From: G965214625 sp965214625
GTDB taxonomy: Bacteria > Pseudomonadota > Gammaproteobacteria > Arenicellales > Poriferihabitantaceae
Length of the DNA: 64,000 nucleotides
Direction of reading: 5' to 3'
Assembly: GCA_965214625.1 (NCBI GenBank)
Contig: OZ243962.1
Location: forward strand, 1,488,001 to 1,552,000
Shown here: piece after piece, positions 27,522-36,117 of the stretch
Numbering within the stretch: the stretch's first letter is position 1
How the letters are laid out: each line of letters begins with the position of its first letter
The notes under the pieces: generated by a model
What the model was told of the DNA's origin: nothing
Databases searched by the model: none
What the model saw: the letters and a program-made list of their open reading frames with translations, nothing else
Program-made: the position numbers and the translations under genes

Positions 27522-28304
27522 CTAGCCAAAAAATGGGGCTTTTAACATGGGATATTGAAAGACATCAGTCTGAATATTAGACTTCCTCAGTAAAAACTCA
27601 CGTGCCACCTCATCATTGAATTCACCTCTGCGGGAATATCTCACCTCCTTTGTCCTATCCTGTGCCTCCGCCACCATGGAAAACAGAGTGCTGTCACTGA
27701 GCCGACTGCAAAGTGCGTCATGTGCAATTTTCACTGAACGCATTGTGAAATCAAATGGCGTATCTCCCTCTTGCAATACTGGTAGGCAGTGGAACAGCAT
27801 CGGACCGCTATCTAGGCCCTGACTCAACTTATGGACTGTAGCACCAACATAGCCGGGGTTGTTGTCATACAACGCCCAAAAATTACAAGCTGATCCCCGG
27901 TAATATGGAGATAACCCCATATGTATATTAAATGCTCCGTTCGAAACCAGAAAATCAATCAGCCAACCTTGTATGTAACTTGCACCAAAGACAATATAGA
28001 CATCAGAATGTAGTGCATCTCTCAACTGAATTTCATCTAGTTTGCTTAAATCACCACTCTTAATTGAGAGAGTGCTCACTTTTTCTGCCGAGAAGGCTAT
28101 GTCACCGAAAATATGCCTTTCTGCTTTGATAACTTTTTCAAAGTAATCTCGCATGACATCAGATTTTTTAAAGAAATCTTCCACAAGACCCGGAAATACT
28201 GTCTTGCATTCCTGTATACAGAACACCTCATCAGCGATTTGCGCCAGTTTCCTCACCAGATTAAGATGGCGCGGTTGATTGCCAGTAAAAACCGTCACTT
28301 TCAT
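27522..28304 (-). CDS. formyltransferase family protein
   Basis: A 260-residue protein of the formyl-transferase fold (methionyl-tRNA or sugar N-formyltransferase type), which uses N10-formyltetrahydrofolate. The active-site Asn-His-Asp pattern is visible as FNIHMGLSPYYRGSACNFWAL followed by HKLSQGLDSGPML. The N-terminal Rossmann part is MKVTVFTGNQPRHLNLVRKLA. It is too short and too divergent for housekeeping Fmt. Its start overlaps the end of the deacetylase gene by four bases, so the two are made together. A likely job is N-formylating an amino sugar exposed by the deacetylase; that is inference. Confidence 0.85.
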   Translation of the reverse strand: MKVTVFTGNQPRHLNLVRKLAQIADEVFCIQECKTVFPGLVEDFFKKSDVMRDYFEKVIKAERHIFGDIAFSAEKVSTLSIKSGDLSKLDEIQLRDALHSDVYIVFGASYIQGWLIDFLVSNGAFNIHMGLSPYYRGSACNFWALYDNNPGYVGATVHKLSQGLDSGPMLFHCLPVLQEGDTPFDFTMRSVKIAHDALCSRLSDSTLFSMVAEAQDRTKEVRYSRRGEFNDEVAREFLLRKSNIQTDVFQYPMLKAPFFG

Positions 28305-29269
28305 TGCGCCATTGCCTTCAGAATATCGGCATGATTTTTACGCGGTATCTCCAGGGTTGATTTGATTTCTTTGACGCTGAGATTAGACCTAAAGCCAATA
28401 CGTATTCCCATACCTTTCAAAATAGACAGTGTGTCTTCGTTGTAACTGCCACATGGATGGGACATGGAGTAAATATTGTCCGACCCCGTAATACTTTCCA
28501 GATGACAAAGATTTTTTTCAAACTCGATCTGTTGTTGCTTGAATGTGAGTTTCTCCATTAACGTTGGATGCGTATAAGAATGCAGTCCGATAGTATGTCC
28601 ATCGCCAACCAATTGAGATAGATGCTGGTTTGTCATCCACAACTTGGTCGCAGCTTCATCTATGTTGAAATTGAGATCGTGCATTATTCTGCTCATAATT
28701 GTCTCATACCTTTCTTTGACCAAAACCCTGTCACGTAGATATCTGAACCACTTATCTTCATTAGAGTAAAAGGGAGAAGCTGCGAGATAATTGAGTTGTT
28801 CAAACAGTTCCTTTTCAGCCACATAAGCCACTTCATCTTCATTCATCACACGTTGAAAAAATAACTTATAAAACTGATTAATGTTGTCAAAAGCTACCGT
28901 TCGGAAATAACGAAAAATTTCCAAATTATCCGGTTCATTATTAAATGGCGAAGAGTAAATGAAAAAGAACGCGCGTAAGCCTCGCCTTTTCAACACAGGA
29001 TAAGCAACTTCAAACTGACACAACAGCGCATCATCAAATGTGAGACAGACTTCCTTTTCTTGCAACGTATTTCGGTCTAACTTGTGGACATATTCTTCGG
29101 CATCAATCAGGATATACCTCTCAGACAGCCAATCGAGCATCTGCTCGAACTGCTTCTCATTGATACTTCCCTGTACTTTCGGATGCCGCTCACTATGAAA
29201 GTGATGAAACATAATAGCATGGGAGAAGGAGGCTCCCGATGAAGTTGCCCCCACCTGAATACGGGTCAT
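28301..29269 (-). CDS. polysaccharide deacetylase (NodB-like)
   Basis: A 322-residue carbohydrate esterase family 4 type protein. The first NodB motif is CLTFDDALLCQFEVAYPVL with the catalytic and metal-binding Asp pair. The metal-binding histidines are in IGLHSYTHPTLMEKL (H-x3-H), and MSHPCGSYNEDTL matches the later motif (PxGxY). No signal peptide is seen, so it probably acts on a cytoplasmic, lipid- or nucleotide-linked sugar. The ATG at 29269 overlaps the stop of the upstream small gene (ATGA), which fixes the start. It is the second gene of a three-gene coupled operon ending in the formyltransferase. Confidence 0.88.
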   Translation of the reverse strand: MTRIQVGATSSGASFSHAIMFHHFHSERHPKVQGSINEKQFEQMLDWLSERYILIDAEEYVHKLDRNTLQEKEVCLTFDDALLCQFEVAYPVLKRRGLRAFFFIYSSPFNNEPDNLEIFRYFRTVAFDNINQFYKLFFQRVMNEDEVAYVAEKELFEQLNYLAASPFYSNEDKWFRYLRDRVLVKERYETIMSRIMHDLNFNIDEAATKLWMTNQHLSQLVGDGHTIGLHSYTHPTLMEKLTFKQQQIEFEKNLCHLESITGSDNIYSMSHPCGSYNEDTLSILKGMGIRIGFRSNLSVKEIKSTLEIPRKNHADILKAMAQ

Positions 29270-29643
29270 GATTGCCGATATAGACCGCGACTTGTATATC
29301 TGGCGACGGCCAAAAGTTCGAAGATTCCACCTATCGTGGTAAAGTTGCAACTGCCTTCAGAATGACATTGGACCATGGTCTTGCAGAACCATTCTCTGGT
29401 GAACTCCCCCGTCTTGGTCAATTGGTTAAACGCTTCGACCCACTCCGATTCAGTGATACCTTTCTGATATGGTTGTGACGGGTTGCGATGGTTGGGTATG
29501 GTATAGATGAGAGCCCGTTCACCTCGTCGACATCCCCATCCCTTTACAAAAAATGCTTTATTTGCTTCTGGCTTGGGAATCACTGTTCCGGGCACAACGT
29601 TCTGTTCAATCAATGCGAGGATACGATTCATTACTATAACCAT
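29266..29643 (-). CDS. small hypothetical protein, first of deacetylase operon
   Basis: A 125-residue soluble protein of unknown function. It contains conserved-looking stretches: KGWGCRRGERALIYTIPNH, YQKGITESEWVEAF, and GSCNFTTIGGIFELLAVARY. Four cysteines and a compact alpha/beta pattern are present; there is no signal or membrane segment. Its TGA overlaps the ATG of the deacetylase by four bases, which argues it is a real gene and not a chance frame. The start is ATG 29643 or the ATG four codons later. It lies only eight bases from the truncated citrate synthase fragment, so its own promoter must lie within that fragment or nearby. Confidence 0.65.
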   Translation of the reverse strand: MVIVMNRILALIEQNVVPGTVIPKPEANKAFFVKGWGCRRGERALIYTIPNHRNPSQPYQKGITESEWVEAFNQLTKTGEFTREWFCKTMVQCHSEGSCNFTTIGGIFELLAVARYTSRGLYRQS

Positions 29644-29651
29644 ACAACTCT

Positions 29652-30500
29652 ATGGAACACACAATTTTAGCAAAATCTCGGATATGTTTCTTGCCTGGAA
29701 AATATTCGTTAGGCATGCCGTTTCCGATGCCGCGCAATGAATACAGCTACTCGGAAAACCTGCTGCAGATGATGTTTTCCAATCCGGCCGAGGACTACAA
29801 GATCAATCCAATCTTGTCGCGGGCCATTGACCGAATCCTGATCCTGCATGCCGACCATGAACAAAACGCCTCCACTTCGACCGTGCGACTGGCGGGGTCT
29901 TCCGGGGCCAATCCCTACGCCTGTATCTCGTCCGGTATCGCCTCGCTGTGGGGGCCGGCGCATGGCGGAGCCAATGAGGCCGTACTGAAAATGCTCGATG
30001 AAATCGGATCGGTGGCCCACATCGGCAAATACATCAAGAAAGCGCAGGATAAGGACGATCCCTTTCGGTTGATGGGGTTTGGTCATCGGGTGTACAAGAG
30101 CTATGACCCCCGCGCCACGGTGATGCGCGACACCTGCCATGAGGTGCTCAAATACCTGGGCATTGAGGATCCGAAACTGAAACTGGCGATGGAGCTCGAG
30201 CGCATTGCGCTGGAGGACAAGTACTTTATCGAAAAGAAACTGTATCCGAATGTCGATTTTTATTCGGGCATCATTTTAAAGGCGATGGGGTTTCCCACCT
30301 CCATGTTCACGGTCATGTTTGCCATTGGCCGGACCGTGGGCTGGATTTCCCACTGGAAGGAAATGCTCAATGATGACGAACAGAAAATTGGGCGTCCCCG
30401 ACAACTGTATCTTGGGCCAACACAACGTCCTTTTGTGCCGCTTGAAAAGCGGGGCCACACCACGAAAAAAACCAGCTGGTCGTGGCTTTGGGGGAAGTGA
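29652..30500 (+). pseudogene. gltA: citrate synthase, 5'-truncated
   Basis: The C-terminal two thirds of a type II citrate synthase. Homology is clear from about 29690 (YSLGMPFPMPRNEYSY) to the end. Catalytic residues are still present: the His of GPAHGGANEAVL, the His of MGFGHRVYKSYDPRA, and the Asp of NVDFYSGIILKAMG, plus the ILHADHEQNASTSTVR signature. About 150 N-terminal residues are absent, with no promoter or ribosome-binding site at the break. The extreme C-terminus has an extra basic/Trp tail. The 5' end meets the AT-rich deacetylase operon abruptly, so this looks like a recombination scar. An intact gltA must exist elsewhere if the citric acid cycle runs. Confidence 0.9.
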
Positions 30501-30590
30501 AATCCAACGGCGGTTTTACCTCGCAGCATTGACTTACAAAGTATACTTGGGGAAGGGCCCGGTTATATTCTGAGATATTGTGCACTACAC

Positions 30591-31985
30591 GTGGATCATA
30601 ATATGTCTGTCAGAAATCATCCTCCCCCCGAATTTCCCCGACAGATAACGTCAAGGGAGAAGCTTGCGCGGTCGTTGAAAAGACCGGCGAAAGAGAATCT
30701 TAAACGTCTCAGTAACTATACCCGGGTGGCCCTGCGAAATATTGGATACCCGATTCGAAGAACTTGGACAACATTCGCTTCACTAGGGTTGCTGTACCAC
30801 CTTTTTGCCCGGTTACTCGCGCTGTGTGTCAAACCCAGAACCATATATCGCGCCCTGAGAATCTGGCCTTTCTCACCGATTCCTTATGATCAGTTCAAGG
30901 TCTGGGGAAGACTGGAACCACCGGTGTCGGCTTATTTGGAAAGTCAGCCCCGAAGCAATCATCCCGACAACATTCCTTGGAAACCTTTCGGTAGGATGTT
31001 GCCGGAAGAACGGATGGGATACGTGGTCGAGGTGGAAAATGGTGTTGCACTTTCAAATGGGATCGCTCTGGACAGCGATGGAAACACCATTATGGGAGCA
31101 AGCCATCGGTATAAATCGTTTCGACAGCCTCCTGGTCAGAAAGGAGTTTCCTCTCGTTCTAGTAAGAGCAGCTTCCAGAATCAGTTGGAACAACTGGGCC
31201 CACTGTCCATCAAACCTTGGAGTAACAGATTAGATTTGAAACACCTTTCAGGTACAGTATTAATACTGAGCAACTCACATTTTAGTAATTATTACCATTA
31301 CATCTACGATGCACTCAGCCGACTGGCTCTGGTAGAAGATCAGATGGACATGTACCACACGATCTATATAAGGAATGAGCTACCGTATCAGAAACGATAT
31401 CTGTCCATGCTGGAATTGGATGATAGACAGATCATTCCAGCGGATCAGGCGATGCCTTCCGGGATCACCGCAGACAGACTGGTGATACCGTGTTACACAC
31501 GTGCAGTTGACCACACACTGGATCCCAAGATCAGTAGCTTTCTGAGAAAGAAACTGTTGCCGTATGCTGACAGTGCGTTGGCTCGGGGTGAAAGGGTATT
31601 CATCTCCAGAAACAAAGACTCCCATAGATATCTTCTGAACGAGGATGAGTTGCATCCCATTTTGACAGAGCACGATTTCACCATTCTTTGCCTTACAGAT
31701 TTATCGGTAGATGAACAAATATCGGTATTCAAATATGCCAAAATCATTGTATCTCCTCATGGGTCTGGACTGGCCAACCTCCTGTACTGTAGCCCAAAAA
31801 CGAAAGTACTGGAGATCTTTTCCGGCTTAAACATAGATGCGTTTTTCTTGATTGCAGCATCGCTTGAACTTGAATACTTCTATCTATCAGGTGTCGGAGG
31901 CAACCAAAGGTTCGTTAAATTTACTGACGACATTACAGTTGATCCAAACATATTCAGACAACAAATAGAATTGCTGTGTCGATAA
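30591..31985 (+). CDS. GT61 family glycosyltransferase (copy 1)
   Basis: A 464-residue protein of the DUF563/GT61 family. The C-terminal half has the family pattern: GERVFISRNKDSHRYLLNEDEL, then FKYAKIIVSPHGSGLANLLY and VLEIFSG. The N-terminal 100 residues are basic with a hydrophobic segment (SLGLLYHLFARLLALCVK), so membrane association is likely. It is closely related to the protein encoded at 55382-56617: both contain IWPFSPIPYDQFKVWGRL without a difference, and similarity continues to the shared C-terminus (P-x-[IV]FRQQIELL). It is the first plus-strand gene of the polysaccharide region. Confidence 0.88.
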   Translation: MDHNMSVRNHPPPEFPRQITSREKLARSLKRPAKENLKRLSNYTRVALRNIGYPIRRTWTTFASLGLLYHLFARLLALCVKPRTIYRALRIWPFSPIPYDQFKVWGRLEPPVSAYLESQPRSNHPDNIPWKPFGRMLPEERMGYVVEVENGVALSNGIALDSDGNTIMGASHRYKSFRQPPGQKGVSSRSSKSSFQNQLEQLGPLSIKPWSNRLDLKHLSGTVLILSNSHFSNYYHYIYDALSRLALVEDQMDMYHTIYIRNELPYQKRYLSMLELDDRQIIPADQAMPSGITADRLVIPCYTRAVDHTLDPKISSFLRKKLLPYADSALARGERVFISRNKDSHRYLLNEDELHPILTEHDFTILCLTDLSVDEQISVFKYAKIIVSPHGSGLANLLYCSPKTKVLEIFSGLNIDAFFLIAASLELEYFYLSGVGGNQRFVKFTDDITVDPNIFRQQIELLCR

Positions 31986-32051
31986 TTCCCATAGAGTATT
32001 TCGGGTCATTAAACCGGCAACCCGATGAATTGGGTTGACATTGGGTAAAAT

Positions 32052-34125
32052 CAGGGCTGGCCATTCAAAAGTGGCTGTGATAGGCTCGGATGCATGCCAT
32101 TATCCATGACATCATTGGTTTCCCGCCGTCGAATCGTTGTGCGCGAAGTGACGGTTCGTCCGACTCGGGATGTTGCCGAGCGTCGACGCTGGGATGAGTT
32201 GATGTCTGCCTTTCATTATCTACCGTTCAATGGTCTGTTCGGCCAGTCCCTGCGCCATGTGGCGGTGTACCAGGAGAGGTGGGTTGCGTTGCTCGGCTGG
32301 ACCGCAGGCGCGTTCAAGGTCGGGGTACGGGACCGTTGGATCGGGTGGTCCCGGGAAGCCCAGTTCCGACGACTGAAGCTGATTGCCAACAATGCCCGCT
32401 TTGTGGTGTTGGGTGAGCGGGGGGAGACGCCGAATCTGGCCTCGCGGGTGCTGCGGCAGAGCCTGCAGCGTCTGTCCTCGGACATGCGCGAACGCCACGG
32501 TTTCCCGGTCCTGTTGGCCGAGACGTTTGTCGATCCATCGCGCTATACGGGCAGTTGTTATCGGGCCTCGAACTGGCGCAAGCTGGGGGAGACCCGTGGA
32601 TTCACGCGTTTGCCCGGTTATCCGGTGCAGTGGAGTGAAAACGGACAACCGAAGGAGGTTTACGTGACTTTATTGCAGTCCGACGCGTGTGCGGCCCTGA
32701 GGGGGAGTGAGGAACCGGTGGAGTGGGGCCTGGGAGCCAGGGACGATCCGATGCCGGCCGCGCAATTACGGAGTTTGTACGATTTCCTGGAAGCGATACC
32801 CGATTTTCGCAAGGCCCGGGGTCAGCGTTACAGTCTGGCCTGTTATCTGACGATTGCGATTGCGGCCCGACTGGCGGGTTATCGTGGAGTCACGGCGTTC
32901 GCGGAGTTTGCTGAACGGTTGGACGAGGGGCAACGCCGGGCGGTGGGGGGCTTTGTCAGCCCGACCCGTCATCGGGTCACCGTGCCGGCGGCCTCGACCT
33001 TTCATTATCTCCTTGAGGCGCTGCCGCCCGACACGCTGGAACAGGCACTGCGGGCCTGGACCGCACAACACGACAGCGACCGGGCGGTGGCTCTGGACGG
33101 CAAGGATATCCGCGGTGCCTCGCGCCAGACCGACGGGGAAAAGCGGTTGATGGTGGGGGCGGTCGAACACGGTCGCGTGTGGTATTGGGGCAACTCCAGG
33201 TCGGCGACAAAACCAATGAGATCCCGACAGTGCGCGAGTTGGCGAAGCAGCTTGATCTGGCCGGACGGGCGGTCACGCTCGATGCGATGCATGCCCAGCA
33301 GGCCACGGCGCAGTGCCTGATCGAACAATGCCGAGCACACTATGTGATGACCGCGGTGAAGGACAATCAGCGGTTCATGTATGAAGATCTGGCGGCGATC
33401 GGCTGGCGCACAGTGCGCCGCTGCGAGACGATCGATAAGGGCCATGGCCGGGTCGAGACCCGACGCTGCGCCGTGGTCGATCTGACGGCACCGACCTGGG
33501 ACGGGTGGTGCGACCTGTTCGGCCGTCGCCAGGCCATCCGACTCGAACGGCAACGGCACACCGTCAAGACCGGCGAGACCACCCATGAGGTGACCTACGG
33601 CCTGACCTCTCTCGGGGGGGCGAGGCAGGGCCCGAGGAACTGCTGAATCTGGTCCGTCAACACTGGCATATTGAAAACAAGGTACACTATGTGCGTGATT
33701 TCAGCTACGACGAGGACCGCTGCCGGGTCTCGGTGGGCCATCTGCCACGCAACCTCGCGGCCTTGAGCAATATCGCCATCTCCATGGTGCGCATGATGGG
33801 CCAGTTCAAATGCATACCGCCCGCCCAGCGACACTATGCCGCTCGACCCCAGGAGGCACTCGACGCGGTCCTGACCTGAGCGACCGCTTTCCCAAACCCC
33901 GCCGTGTGAGACGACGCACGGTGGGGCGCTGACGGGTCTGGACAACCGCCCATCGGGCATGATTGACTGGATTGAGCTCTCCCCACAACGTTTTCCCGAC
34001 AATGAGCCGTCTACAGACGGCAATCCATTGCCTCGTCAGTGACCTCATAGAGTAAAATGAATCCGCTCAATAACGCTTATTCCCATCCCTGCCCTGACTA
34101 TCTGGACTTTTGAATAAGCCCGGGG
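32052..34125 (+). mobile_element. ISAs1-like element with imperfect terminal repeats
   Basis: An insertion element of about 2.07 kb around a frameshifted transposase. The left end at 32052-32073 and the reverse complement of the right end at 34105-34125 share GGGCT followed, after a short gap, by ATTCAAAAGT. I saw no target duplication, so the exact ends are uncertain. It sits between the first GT61 gene and the FemAB-like gene and is much richer in GC than both. Confidence 0.6.
32094..33879 (+). pseudogene. ISAs1 transposase with N-terminal DruA (DUF4338) domain, frameshifted
   Basis: One reading frame broken by two shifts. Residues 1-200 form a DUF4338/DruA domain: RWDELMSAFHYLPFNGLFG, then FVDPSRYTGSCYRASNW with the usual Arg/Tyr/Cys residues. 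After residue 225 comes an ISAs1-type DDE transposase: LEAIPDFRKARGQRYSLACY, then AVALDGKDIRGASR with the first Asp. The frame is lost near 33175-33182 and resumes as QLQVGDKTNEIPTVRELAKQ and TLDAMHAQ with the second Asp. A second shift falls at the seven-G run 33614-33620, after which EELLNLVRQHWHIENKVHYV carries the catalytic Glu. All parts remain, so the damage is recent. Confidence 0.9.
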
Positions 34126-34267
34126 TATAAATCCCTTTGCAACCATAAAATCCGGTATTTTATTATAATATAGGCATTCTCCCCAGAATTAATTCCGGTT
34201 AAAAATTTAGAGTTTTACTGTGATAAAAATCTCATTTTCAGGACTGTTCTGATAGAGTCAACATTGC

Positions 34268-35254
34268 ATGACTAGGGCTAATGCTAATAAATACAGCCTT
34301 GTAAGAGCCAGCTTGGACCTGCACTGGGACCAGTTCATTAACGGATCATCAACGGGAACTGCCTTCGTCCTATCAAATTATCTTGGTTCCTTGGATTGTA
34401 GTGTAGATGCTTTTTATTGTTTAAAAAACAAAGAAAAGATGGCGGCCATTGCCTTAATCAAGCCCAGAAATCAGAAACGAGATGTTACAGGCCATAGTCA
34501 CGTAATTTATGATGGTCTGATATACAGAGATATGAGACAGTTAAATCGCTCCCAAAAATATTCCGAGCGATTCAAAATTCAGCAATATGTTGCTGAATTC
34601 CTGATGCAAAACTACCGATCAATATCAATTACATTACATCAGGATGTATCCGATATACGACCTTTTTCATGGGTAAACTATGGACAAGACAAGCCAAAAT
34701 ATAAAATTGATGTCCGATATACAAGCCTTCTCGATATTCGTGATTTTAGCAGAGATTCTAATCTAGATCATATTGATGCTTACCAGCAGTCTTCTGTTGC
34801 CCGGCGTCAGGAAATTCGATACGGAAAAAAGAAAGGTGTCAGGACTTCGGAAACACATGATATCGGAGCATTCATCGACTATTATCAACTATCCATGTCG
34901 CGCCAAGGAATCGAGGTCAGCCTGTCCATGAAACAGCAGATGCATGATCTTCTTGAGACACTTAAGCCGTCAGACAACCTGTTTCTTTTCGAGTCAAAAA
35001 CAAAAAGCGGGGATACTGGAAGTATGGCCGCTTTTCTGGCTGACACAAAACGTGCTTATTATTTGTTTGGAGGCAATAACCCTGCGTTTCGCAGTGAACA
35101 TACGGGCACTGCTGTCATTTGGGATGCTATGTATCGACTTAATGACAAGGGTATCACAGAGGTTGATCTTGAGGGTGTCAACAGCCCCCAAAGAGGCTGG
35201 TTCAAACAAAGCTTTGGCGGGACACTGGTCCCTTACTATAGAGTAAGAAAATAA
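34268..35254 (+). CDS. FemAB/GNAT-like acyltransferase
   Basis: A 328-residue protein resembling FemAB-type or Acetyltransf_6 proteins often found in polysaccharide loci. The C-terminal GNAT half shows MAAFLADTKRAYYLFGGNNP, then the turn SEHTGTAVIWDAMYRL and the closing VDLEGVNSPQRGWFKQSFGG, a common ending in this family (the protein stays fixed in rank relative to the acceptor). The N-terminal half is a diverged repeat of the same fold. It may add an amino acid or acyl group to a sugar amine. Its stop lies one base before the methyltransferase start, so the two form a tight pair. AT-rich, with the promoter just after the ISAs1 element. Confidence 0.75.
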   Translation: MTRANANKYSLVRASLDLHWDQFINGSSTGTAFVLSNYLGSLDCSVDAFYCLKNKEKMAAIALIKPRNQKRDVTGHSHVIYDGLIYRDMRQLNRSQKYSERFKIQQYVAEFLMQNYRSISITLHQDVSDIRPFSWVNYGQDKPKYKIDVRYTSLLDIRDFSRDSNLDHIDAYQQSSVARRQEIRYGKKKGVRTSETHDIGAFIDYYQLSMSRQGIEVSLSMKQQMHDLLETLKPSDNLFLFESKTKSGDTGSMAAFLADTKRAYYLFGGNNPAFRSEHTGTAVIWDAMYRLNDKGITEVDLEGVNSPQRGWFKQSFGGTLVPYYRVRK

Positions 35255-35255
35255 C

Positions 35256-35945
35256 ATGCAGGATTTTGATTTCAGCTGGGAAACAATCTATGCAAACGGC
35301 CAACAGATTAATAAGTACCCGTATGACCTCGTCGTTTCAACCGTCATGCGATATTTTTCCCATGTCGAGAACCGGTCATCGGTCAGGGTCCTTGATATGG
35401 GATGTGGGGCGGGTAATCATACTTGGTTCTTTGCCAGAGAAGGTTTTACGGTTACTGCAATTGATGCAAGCGAATCGGGAATTGCTTATGCCAAAAAACG
35501 CATGGAGAATGAAGGACTAGAAGCGCGTTTCGAGCACATGACATTTTCCCAGATCGATCAACTGGATGGGAAATATGACTTGATTCTGGATAGGGAATCA
35601 ATTTGTACGTTGGAATGGCTAGATATAAAAAAGATATTCTCAGGCATCTATGAAAAACTCTGTGATGGGGGGATCCTCATTTCCTTTATGTTCAATAAGG
35701 ATCATCCAGCAATAGAGCATTGTGGTGAACGTAGCAGTGATGGACATACCTACTATAAACTGCCCCCACTTTATTGTGGTAACTCAAACCGGGTGACATT
35801 GCTTGACAACAATACTCACACTGAACTATTCGCAAAATTCAATATACTTGAAATGCATAATCATAATCTCAGAAATTTGGTTGGGGATGGCAAGGGAATG
35901 GCTGAATATGTCACCGTGGCACAAAAACCCGCACTTGAGGCGTAA
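35256..35945 (+). CDS. class I SAM-dependent methyltransferase
   Basis: A 229-residue Rossmann-fold methyltransferase. Motif I is VRVLDMGCGAGNHTWFFA, followed by the acidic end of strand two (VTAIDASESGIAYAKKRM), and motif post-I YDLILDRESICTLEW. The C-terminal part (ISFMFNKDHPAIEHCGER) is typical of small-molecule methyltransferases. It starts one base after the FemAB-like gene. Acceptor unknown; O- or N-methylation of a surface sugar or its acyl substituent fits the setting. Confidence 0.88.
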   Translation: MQDFDFSWETIYANGQQINKYPYDLVVSTVMRYFSHVENRSSVRVLDMGCGAGNHTWFFAREGFTVTAIDASESGIAYAKKRMENEGLEARFEHMTFSQIDQLDGKYDLILDRESICTLEWLDIKKIFSGIYEKLCDGGILISFMFNKDHPAIEHCGERSSDGHTYYKLPPLYCGNSNRVTLLDNNTHTELFAKFNILEMHNHNLRNLVGDGKGMAEYVTVAQKPALEA

Positions 35946-36117
35946 AGATAAGAGCTTTTCAAACAGTATTCTCTCAGGATTGACGATGGAATCAGCTTGG
36001 GGAAAGTGGTACTCATGTAGTAATTCGTTCAAACTGCACAGTTTATTTTCCCGGTCCTTGACGTACCATTGGCCCTTTTCAAGATAGGTATTCTCGATTC
36101 ACGAATAAGGAAAAAAT

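Noticed and set aside
33614..33620. Seven-G run in the ISAs1 transposase as a programmed frameshift site
   Set aside because: A second, unrelated frame break exists near 33180 and programmed shifting is not a known feature of ISAs1; simple decay or a sequencing error explains both.
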